From the NCBI GenBank assembly GCA_946997485.1, contig CAMPVF010000016.1, positions 1 to 22,581 of the forward strand: a stretch of DNA of 22,581 nt, written 5' to 3'. The notes beneath the pieces are model-generated. The model had not been told where the DNA came from. It was given only the letters and a program-made list of their open reading frames with translations, and did no database searches. Both the position numbers and the translations under genes were made by a program. How positions within the stretch are numbered: position 1 is the stretch's first letter; every line of letters starts with the position of its first letter. This stretch comes from an uncultured Atopobium sp. Its GTDB lineage: Bacteria > Actinomycetota > Coriobacteriia > Coriobacteriales > Atopobiaceae. Shown here in pieces: positions 7,544-13,399 of this stretch.

Positions 7544-8446
7544 ATGAGCCAGGAAGAACAGCACAGTTCATATGCGCTCCAGCGTGTGTGCGTAGGCGAT
7601 ATTGCGCTCTGGCAGCCTGCACGCGAGCCCTTTGGCATTGCGTGCGCGTTTAGCGAGCGTTTAGGCGGCGTATCTAAGGCGCCTTTCGATAGCTTAAATG
7701 TTGGAAGTGCCTGCGGTGATGATAGTACTTCTGTGCAAGAAAATAGGCGCCGCTTGGTGTGTGCACTCTATGACTGCGCACACGGCAATGCAGCACGCGC
7801 ACACAGCGATGAAGCACGCGCTGAAGCTAATCAGCTTGCGTCGCAGCTTGTTGTTCCTCATCAAGTGCATGGTGCTTCGTGTTTTGTTATTGACGAGCGC
7901 GCGGCAGCTAACCTTGCGCATACACGCATGGAGCTTTCGCGCGGCTATGATGCCATTGTTTGCACGGTGCCCAATGTACCTGTGCTGTTAGGCTTTGCCG
8001 ATTGCACACCAATCATTCTTAGCTGTCCTGGCGCATTTGCTGTTGTTCATGCAGGTTGGCGGGGGTGTATGGCGCGTGTTTGTGCCGTCGCGCTGCGTAG
8101 TTTGTGCGCGCATGCTCACGTTGATGCGTCCCTATGCATGGCATATATTGGTCCTCACATTCAAGCTGATGATTACGAAGTGTCAGCTGAGTTGGCAGAT
8201 GAGTTTCGTCAGGCGTTTGGCGCCGATGTTGTTGAACATGAGCGCAATTTGTCTATGACGCGTGTAATTATGCATACACTTACTGCAGCAGGTGTGCCGC
8301 AGCGCAACATTGTTGAGCTTGGTATATCTACTGCCGCCGCTCCGCAGGCGTTTTACTCGTATCGTAAAAGCAACGGCGTATGTGGACGTCATGCAGCTAT
8401 TGCTTATATGCCCTCTGCATGTGCGAAGACTACGCAGGACGCGTGA
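7544..8446 (+). CDS. pgeF: Peptidoglycan editing factor PgeF / multicopper-like purine nucleosidase (YlmD/YfiH, DUF152)
   Basis: This family (formerly DUF152, 'laccase domain') has been shown to act on purine nucleosides, and in E. coli YfiH (PgeF) it removes misincorporated muropeptide residues. The 300-residue product has the family's metal-site triad: VPHQVHG (His109), GFADCTP (Cys154) and VVHAGWRG (His169). It also shows FSERLGGVSKAPFDSLNVG near the N-terminus and FYSYRKSNGVCGRHAAIAY at the end. ATG 7544 is used; an in-frame GTG at 7532, 4 nt after the ftsZ stop, would add four residues, and neither has a clear Shine-Dalgarno. An Ala/His/Glu-rich insertion (about residues 79-100) widens the region before the first His. 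It is followed by yggS and sepF, the usual order in Gram-positive division clusters. Confidence 0.9.
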   Translation: MSQEEQHSSYALQRVCVGDIALWQPAREPFGIACAFSERLGGVSKAPFDSLNVGSACGDDSTSVQENRRRLVCALYDCAHGNAARAHSDEARAEANQLASQLVVPHQVHGASCFVIDERAAANLAHTRMELSRGYDAIVCTVPNVPVLLGFADCTPIILSCPGAFAVVHAGWRGCMARVCAVALRSLCAHAHVDASLCMAYIGPHIQADDYEVSAELADEFRQAFGADVVEHERNLSMTRVIMHTLTAAGVPQRNIVELGISTAAAPQAFYSYRKSNGVCGRHAAIAYMPSACAKTTQDA

Positions 8447-8500
8447 AACATGAAGGCACCGTATGGGCGTAACGTTTGAGTGCAAGCAAAGGAACGAATG

Positions 8501-9301
8501 ATGAGCAATAACGAAGAATACACGGCATTCTTGCAGGCGCGACGCTGTGAGCTTATGCGCTACATTGCGCAGGTTGCAGGCGCTGCAGGTAGAAACCCGC
8601 AGGATATTACCCTGTGTGCAGTTTCGAAAACATTGCCTGCAGAAAAGCTGCCGTGTGCGCTGCGTGCGGGCTATCGTGTGTTTGGTGAAAACCGTGTGCA
8701 AGTGCTTCAAGAAAAGCTCGATATGCTGCGCACTCCTGCGTGTCAGAGTATTTGTGCTGCTGCGCCCAACACTGCGGCTGCAGGAAATCCAGCAGGCGTG
8801 TGTGCACCGGTTTCATTCGACATGATTGGTACCTTGCAAAAAAACAAGCTTAACAAGCTTATTGGTGCTGCCCAGCGCATCCAGTCGCTTGCCGATGCTG
8901 ACATGGCGCGTGCGTTAAACGAGCGCTGTGCTGCGCATAATGTGCGCATGCACGTGCTGCTTGAGCTTAATATTTCGGGCGAAGCCAGCAAAAGCGGTTT
9001 TTCGGTGCCTGAGCTTATGGAGCACATGAGCGGTCTTACCGAGCTTTCACACCTTGTTATCGACGGGCTTATGTGCATGGCACCCGCACATGCACGAGAT
9101 GAAGCGCGTGCGTGTTTTAAGGAGCTTACGCGCGTGCAAGCGCGTCTTCGCGACGACTACAATCTTTCGTGCTCGGTGCTTTCGTGTGGTATGAGCGACG
9201 ATTTTGATATAGCAATTCAAGAAGGTTCAACACTTATTCGACTAGGTAGGATTCTGTTCGATCCACAATACGACATTCAATCGCTTACTCAACGCAGCTA
9301 A
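8501..9301 (+). CDS. PLP homeostasis protein, YggS/PLPBP family
   Basis: YggS-family proteins are single-domain, fold-type III PLP-binding proteins that buffer pyridoxal phosphate and influence amino-acid and keto-acid pools; no enzyme activity is established. Visible are AVSKT with the PLP lysine (Lys43), FGENRVQ (61-67), DMIGTLQKNK in place of the usual HFIGxLQxNK, LELNISGEASKSGF, VIDGLMCMAP and the C-terminal phosphate site SCGMSDDFDIAIQEGSTLIRLG. At 266 residues it is longer than usual. The surplus is an Ala/Cys/Pro-rich insert (about residues 76-100) before DMIG, containing four cysteines. ATG 8501 is preferred, 7 nt after AAAGGA (8488-8493); ATG 8498 is nearly as good. The gene sits between pgeF and sepF, as in many Gram-positives. 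Confidence 0.92.
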   Translation: MSNNEEYTAFLQARRCELMRYIAQVAGAAGRNPQDITLCAVSKTLPAEKLPCALRAGYRVFGENRVQVLQEKLDMLRTPACQSICAAAPNTAAAGNPAGVCAPVSFDMIGTLQKNKLNKLIGAAQRIQSLADADMARALNERCAAHNVRMHVLLELNISGEASKSGFSVPELMEHMSGLTELSHLVIDGLMCMAPAHARDEARACFKELTRVQARLRDDYNLSCSVLSCGMSDDFDIAIQEGSTLIRLGRILFDPQYDIQSLTQRS

Positions 9302-9332
9302 CAGAACCGTTGAGACGGGAAGGAGAAGCATT

Positions 9333-10070
9333 ATGGGGTTATTGGATGAGCTCAAAGACAAAATTCGCGGTATTCGCGGCGAAGAGGTGTACGACGACTA
9401 CGACGACGAGATGTACGCCGAAGATGATGCTGCACAAGCGCCTCGCGAACAGGTATCGGGCGTGCTTGGCAATACGCGTCGTCCCGAAGCTGAAAGCGTT
9501 AATGTATTTACTCGTTCGGGAAAGCCTATTTCTTCGCCCGTACGTCCTATAACGCCGCCTTCGCAAAGCTATCCTAATGGATATGCGCCTGCGCCTTCTG
9601 CCGGCTATGCACAGGGCTACACGCCTGCATACGCCTATCCGCGTGCCGATCAAACAACCCAAATGAATCCGGTGTACGATCCTGCTGCAGGCGCTGCGCC
9701 TTCGCGCTCCAATCTGCCTACGTATGAGTCGCACACACCCGCAGCTCCTGCCGCGCCCGCAGCTGCACCTCATGGTGCTGCCGGTGTTTCAGGCCAGCTT
9801 CCTGCCTATGTGCTTAAGCCAACGTCATACGACGACGTGCAAATGGTTGTGCGCCGTGTTCGCACAAATCAGCCGGTAATTTTGGTGCTTACGCAAACAA
9901 ATACCGACATTGCCAAGCGTATACTTGATTTTTCTTTAGGTTTGAGCTGCGGTATTGCAGGTCGCGTAGATGAGCTTGCCGACCGCGTGTTTGCTGTGCT
10001 GCCGTGTGGGGTAGAGTTAAACAGAAGCGATATCGAAAAAGTAACAAGCCGCACGTCGCGCACGCGCTAA
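9333..10070 (+). CDS. sepF: Cell division protein SepF
   Basis: SepF binds the FtsZ C-terminal tail and anchors the Z ring to the membrane; in actinobacteria, which lack FtsA, it is the main tether. The 245-residue product starts with the amphipathic membrane-targeting helix GLLDELKDKIRGIR. An acidic Asp/Tyr/Glu patch follows (17-33), then a Pro/Ala/Tyr-rich linker (about 62-155). The SepF core (about 157-235) has VLKPTSYDDVQMVV, QPVILVLT, AKRILDFSLGLSCGIAG and RVFAVLPCGVEL. AAGGAG (9320-9325) lies 7 nt before ATG 9333. The linker is longer than in Bacillus SepF, but such linkers occur in actinobacteria. The gene follows yggS after 31 nt and is probably in the same transcript. Confidence 0.95.
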   Translation: MGLLDELKDKIRGIRGEEVYDDYDDEMYAEDDAAQAPREQVSGVLGNTRRPEAESVNVFTRSGKPISSPVRPITPPSQSYPNGYAPAPSAGYAQGYTPAYAYPRADQTTQMNPVYDPAAGAAPSRSNLPTYESHTPAAPAAPAAAPHGAAGVSGQLPAYVLKPTSYDDVQMVVRRVRTNQPVILVLTQTNTDIAKRILDFSLGLSCGIAGRVDELADRVFAVLPCGVELNRSDIEKVTSRTSRTR

Positions 10071-10184
10071 CGCGCTAACGTTTTCGCGCTGGTTTCGCGC
10101 TAGCAACGAGTGCATTGCAGCACGTTGTTTGCGCTGCGGCGGGCATCGTATCACGGGTTGTAAGGTAGGTGTATCTCAACGGAT

Positions 10185-10457
10185 ATGAACCAAGTAAGTT
10201 TTGTTATTGCGAAAGCATTAGAGTTTTATACATGGCTCATTATCATCCAAACGCTGCTTTCATGGGTAGCGAGCCCTGCTATGAGCATGCAGGGGAGCAA
10301 AGACTCACTCTTTGTTGATATTTACGAAGTGCTCACACGTCTTACCGAGCCCGTGCTGGCGCTCATTAGGCGCGTTATGCCCCCTATGGGCGGCCTCGAT
10401 TTTTCGCCTATGGTTGCTGTGATAGGCTTGCAAATTATCCGAGGTTTTCTTATTTAG
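10185..10457 (+). CDS. YggT family membrane protein
   Basis: A 90-residue protein with two hydrophobic segments (about 5-30 and 70-90) and the family pattern: FYTWLIIIQTLLSW, then LTEPVLALIRRVMPPMGGLDFSPMVA. YggT/YlmG proteins are small membrane proteins of unclear role, repeatedly found between sepF and divIVA and linked to division or envelope function. ATG 10185 is the only start after an in-frame stop at 10161, but no good ribosome site precedes it, so expression may depend on upstream translation. The 114-nt gap after sepF holds four CGCGCT copies (10063, 10071, 10085, 10096), the first two within a tandem CGCGCTAA. Confidence 0.88.
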   Translation: MNQVSFVIAKALEFYTWLIIIQTLLSWVASPAMSMQGSKDSLFVDIYEVLTRLTEPVLALIRRVMPPMGGLDFSPMVAVIGLQIIRGFLI

Positions 10458-10462
10458 CACGC

Positions 10463-10492
10463 CACATACACGCTATACTTATTGTGTATGTG
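10463..10492 (+). promoter_or_regulatory. Inverted repeat around a TATACT box upstream of divIVA
   Basis: CACATACAC (10463-10471) and GTGTATGTG (10484-10492) are perfect 9-bp inverted arms. The 12-nt loop contains TATACT (10474-10479), a good -10 hexamer. No strong -35 is evident 17-18 nt upstream (TATTTA-like), as expected if an activator were needed. It starts 6 nt after the yggT stop and 95 nt before divIVA. It could be an operator over a divIVA promoter or just an RNA hairpin. No T-run follows directly, so a terminator is less likely. Confidence 0.4.
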
Positions 10493-10586
10493 CACATGGA
10501 GGCTTTTATAGCTTACCTGTATATCGTAGAATGAGTAGTACACTGATGCTGCACCGGTGGCATCTGCAAGGTTGAAAGGGATTACA

Positions 10587-11249
10587 ATGGCAATTACTCC
10601 GTCAGACATCGAGCACATGACGTTCTCGGAAGATAAAGACCACGGTTACAACACCGATGAAGTCGATGCTTTTTTGGATCAGCTTTCAGTAGAAGTTGAC
10701 GCTATGCTTAAGAAGATTGCCGATCTTAAGGGTCGCCTTACGAGCACCGAACAGCAGCTTGCCAGCGCGCAGGCGCAGGTTGCGCAGCTTCAGGATGCAA
10801 CTGGTTCTACTGCTACTTCTAGCGATACTGCAAGTGTTCAGCAAATGGCTGCATCTGAGCGTCAGATTTCGCAGGTACTTATTGTTGCGCAACAATCTGC
10901 CGACAAAATTGTTGCCGATGCGCGTCAGTCTGCAGACGACATTCGCAACGAAGCCGATCAAAAAGCGCGTGAGGTTATTCGTCAGGCCTTGGCCGAAAAG
11001 CAAACAGAGCTCGACGAAATTGAGCGCCTTAAAGACTCGCAAGATTCGTTCCGCGAGGCATACAAAAAGATGCTTCAGCACTTTATGGACGATGCCGACG
11101 CTGTTTTGCCTGGTAAAAAGGGCGAGCAGGTTGACGTGAGTGTTCTTGAAAATAAAGCAAATGGCTCATTTGCCGCAAGCGCGTCGCAAGACGGCGTGCA
11201 TGCTGCTGCAAGCGATGCTGCACTGTCTGACTTCTCCGACCTCGACTAG
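10587..11249 (+). CDS. divIVA: Cell division/polarity protein DivIVA (Wag31-like)
   Basis: DivIVA self-assembles on negatively curved membrane at poles and septa and recruits division or growth machinery. The 220-residue product opens with the conserved membrane-binding domain MAITPSDIEHMTFSE, then HGYNTDEVDAFLDQL. Coiled coils follow at about 32-70 and, after a Ser/Thr-rich spacer (74-90), at about 93-170 (repeated QSADKIVADAR, QSADDIRNEAD). The tail (about 180-220) is Ala/Ser/Asp-rich and low in complexity. ATG 10587 follows AAAGGG (10575-10580) by 6 nt; an in-frame ATG at 10557 would add ten residues before the conserved start and is unlikely. As last gene of the division block, with its own 129-nt leader, it may be partly independently expressed. 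Confidence 0.95.
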   Translation: MAITPSDIEHMTFSEDKDHGYNTDEVDAFLDQLSVEVDAMLKKIADLKGRLTSTEQQLASAQAQVAQLQDATGSTATSSDTASVQQMAASERQISQVLIVAQQSADKIVADARQSADDIRNEADQKAREVIRQALAEKQTELDEIERLKDSQDSFREAYKKMLQHFMDDADAVLPGKKGEQVDVSVLENKANGSFAASASQDGVHAAASDAALSDFSDLD

Positions 11250-11292
11250 GCGGCAGTTGCTCTGTACACATATATGTGCTGTATAGGTACGT

Positions 11293-11335
11293 GCGTATAC
11301 GATAGTAGCTGTAATGGTTGCTATCGTATGTGTTT
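11293..11335 (+). terminator. Long hairpin after divIVA, probable terminator
   Basis: ATACGATAG (11297-11305) pairs perfectly with CTATCGTAT (11321-11329). Counting G-T pairs, the stem extends inward (TAGC with GTTG) and outward to about 17 bp around a 7-nt loop. The G-T pairs fit only the + strand RNA. The tract after it (UGUUUAU) is a weak U-run, so termination of the division operon is likely but not certain. The 12-bp palindrome CACATATATGTG (11267-11278) lies just upstream in the same gap. Confidence 0.5.
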
Positions 11336-11395
11336 ATCTGCGGTTTTTGCATGCGTGTGCACCCAATTTTGTACAAGATACTAAGGAAGCGTTAC

Positions 11396-13084
11396 ATGAA
11401 ATTTTTTACTCGTTCTGTAATTTCTCCATTGTGTAAACGCCCTCGACCAACAACGTTTGGTCTTACTGTTGCGCGCTGTGCCATTATTGGTGCGCTTGGT
11501 TTTGCAGCACATATGCAATGTGCCTATGCTGCACAAACGTCGGCTGTTGTATCGCAGCAAACCGGGGAACAACACGTATCAGCAAGCTCGCAAAAAAGCG
11601 ACAAAACACTTTTAACCACCAGTGCAGATAGCAAAGCTACTGGTAAAGACAGCACAAGCAACACAAGCTCCAAAGACAACACCATTGACGCTGTAGACCG
11701 TGCTGCAGCCGATGCGGTTTCAACCTTGCAAACAACTCCTAAACGCAAGTTATTAGCTGTGAGCATATCGTCTATGGACGACGATGACAATTCTTCTTGG
11801 ATAGCATATCCAGATAATCGATGGTGCTACAAAAACCCTGATGGAAGCTGGGCATATAACAAGTGGGTTCAAGATCTTGACGGGTGGCATTACATCGACG
11901 AGCACGGCTATGCTGCGCGCGGCTGGTATAAAATGCCAAATGGCAAGTGGTTCTGGTTTAGCGATTCAAACCATAATGCTGCGCACATGGGTGACACGCT
12001 CCTTAACGGCTATCATTATTACATCGACGAATCCAAAGGGCTTTTGTACGATGCTTGGCTAAAGGATAATTCCGGCAACTGGATGCACACCGACAAATGG
12101 GGGATCATTGCGACAGGGTGGCATTATACGCCCAATCATAAGTGGTTTTACTTCGATCCACAAACAAATATTGCACAGTTTGGCATCGTAAAACTCAATG
12201 GGTACAACTATTACATCGACGAAAACAAAGGCCTTTTGTATAATGCCTGGTTGCAAGACAGTATGGGCAACTGGCAGCGCACCGACCAGTGGGGTATTAT
12301 GGCATCTGGCTGGCTTAAGCTGCCCAACACCAAGTGGTTTTATTTCGATCCAATTACCTTTAATGCGCAATTTGGCAAGGTAACAGTTGATGGCAAAGAT
12401 TACATCATTGATGAGTCACTTGGACTGTATATGTCGTGTACGACAACGTACAACGGAACCACATACCTTTGCAATCACTCGGGTGAAGCAACAGAGCGTG
12501 ACATCTTTTCTAGTAACTCGAACTCCTCGTTCTCGCCAAGCTCAAGTTCGTCGGTTAATTATATCTATGATATGCCAAACGTTTACGTAGATAGCCTCAT
12601 TCGTGTAGCTTCACGCGAAATTGGTTATTACGCACCCGACGATCCTGAGCCGGGTAGCAAATACGGACGCTGGATGGCTAAGCAAACAGGCGAGGAGTGG
12701 CTTGCCGGCCCATCAGAAAACGTATGGTGGTGCGCTATCTTTGTGTCCTGGTGCTTTAACCAAGCAGGCATTAATTGGTCGGCATTGCCAAGCTACAACT
12801 GCGATCAAATTCTCGCTCGCGCACGCAGTGCAAACAGCGCTCGTGAACTTTCGTCGTTTAGCGAAGCACGTGCTGGCGACGTGGTGCTGTACGACTTTAA
12901 TCACGACGGCGGCTGCGATCACATCGGTATTGTTGTGTACAATGATGGTCACGAACTTACAACCATTGAAGGTAATACGTCTTCTGGCGAAGCTGGATCG
13001 CAGCATGCGGGTAATGGCGTATATCGTCGTACGCGTCAATACGACGTGGTACGCGCTATTTTGCGCCCAAATGCGCTTGCGTAA
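11396..13084 (+). CDS. Secreted cell-wall hydrolase: signal peptide, wall-binding repeats, C-terminal CHAP domain
   Basis: A 562-residue exported protein. Residues 1-45 form a signal peptide (basic start, hydrophobic IIGALGFAAH, cleavage near AYA-AQ). Residues 46-130 are a Ser/Thr/Lys-rich linker. Residues 134-345 hold aromatic repeats of the choline-binding/glucan-binding (CW_binding) type: WCYKNPDGSWAYNKW, DGWHYIDEHGYAARGWYKMPNGKWFWF, and two close copies of GYHYYIDESKGLLYDAWL / GYNYYIDENKGLLYNAWL, each followed by GIIATGW or GIMASGW and WFYFDP. A Ser-rich spacer (371-387) leads to a CHAP-type cysteine peptidase or amidase domain (about 395-555): Cys446 in WWCAIFVSWC, His509 in CDHIGIVV, and Glu525/Asn527 in IEGNT. 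It likely cleaves peptidoglycan cross-bridges or stem amides. ATG 11396 has AAGGAAG just upstream. Its place after divIVA suggests, but does not prove, a role in daughter-cell separation. Phage endolysin origin is unlikely given the signal peptide. Confidence 0.88.
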   Translation: MKFFTRSVISPLCKRPRPTTFGLTVARCAIIGALGFAAHMQCAYAAQTSAVVSQQTGEQHVSASSQKSDKTLLTTSADSKATGKDSTSNTSSKDNTIDAVDRAAADAVSTLQTTPKRKLLAVSISSMDDDDNSSWIAYPDNRWCYKNPDGSWAYNKWVQDLDGWHYIDEHGYAARGWYKMPNGKWFWFSDSNHNAAHMGDTLLNGYHYYIDESKGLLYDAWLKDNSGNWMHTDKWGIIATGWHYTPNHKWFYFDPQTNIAQFGIVKLNGYNYYIDENKGLLYNAWLQDSMGNWQRTDQWGIMASGWLKLPNTKWFYFDPITFNAQFGKVTVDGKDYIIDESLGLYMSCTTTYNGTTYLCNHSGEATERDIFSSNSNSSFSPSSSSSVNYIYDMPNVYVDSLIRVASREIGYYAPDDPEPGSKYGRWMAKQTGEEWLAGPSENVWWCAIFVSWCFNQAGINWSALPSYNCDQILARARSANSARELSSFSEARAGDVVLYDFNHDGGCDHIGIVVYNDGHELTTIEGNTSSGEAGSQHAGNGVYRRTRQYDVVRAILRPNALA

Positions 13085-13114
13085 GCGTATACCTAGTTTA
13101 CATCTGTGCATGTA

Positions 13115-13176
13115 GCCATACGGTTTGGTACTGCGGCGCCGTTTGTTGCGCTGCTGCGCCCGCCGTGTGGCTTTTT
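13115..13176 (+). terminator. Candidate terminator of the CHAP hydrolase gene
   Basis: GCCATACGG (13115-13123) pairs with CCGTGTGGC (13163-13171), 9 bp with one G-T pair, and TTTTT (13172-13176) follows directly. The 39-nt loop contains an inner 5-bp stem, GGCGC (13135-13139) with GCGCC (13156-13160). It starts 31 nt after the hydrolase stop. The large branched loop is atypical, hence moderate confidence. Confidence 0.5.
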
Positions 13177-13189
13177 CTGTACGCACGCC

Positions 13190-13332
13190 AACCCATAAAT
13201 TCAAAATGCAAAATGTCGCGCGAAATACTGAATCTGTCAGGGGTAGCCACTCGATTTTTCTCTTTTGGGCAAATTTTGGAGTACAGACCCCTGACAGTTT
13301 TACCTTTTTGCGCGACATTTTGAAAATGGGTT
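13190..13332. repeat. 143-bp imperfect palindrome between convergent genes, MITE- or REP-like
   Basis: Nested arms: AACCCAT (13190-13196)/ATGGGTT (13326-13332); AAAATGTCGCGC (13210-13221)/GCGCGACATTTT (13310-13321); CTGTCAGGGGT (13234-13244)/ACCCCTGACAG (13287-13297); ACTC (13249-13252)/GAGT (13279-13282). The gaps between successive inner arms are equal on both sides (12 and 12 nt, then 4 and 4 nt), as in a fold-back element with symmetric internal loops. The left arm carries a CAAAATG tandem duplication that the right arm lacks. It encodes no credible protein and lies between the two terminators of convergent genes, a typical landing place for a dispersed non-coding repeat. Confidence 0.7.
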
Positions 13333-13354
13333 GTGAGCAGTGCAGCTGCGCATG

Positions 13355-13387
13355 AAAAAAGCGCGCGAGCCGAAGCCCACGCGCTTT
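13355..13387 (-). terminator. Strong intrinsic terminator of the giant surface-protein gene
   Basis: Read on the - strand, AAAGCGCGTGGGC, loop TTCG, GCTCGCGCGCTTT form a 13-bp stem (two G-T pairs) closed by a C(UUCG)G tetraloop, the most stable class. Six Ts (plus-strand As 13355-13360) run through the stem end. It begins 12 nt after the TAA at 13400-13402. Because the stem ends in A/T pairs it could also work weakly on the + strand. Confidence 0.9.
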
Positions 13388-13399
13388 AATTACGACAAC

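Noticed and set aside
12713..13318. A 201-codon open frame on the - strand across the palindrome and the CHAP domain
   Set aside because: Most of it is antisense to the catalytic domain and its first part is the fold-back repeat. If the repeat is dispersed, such frames would recur as annotation artefacts.
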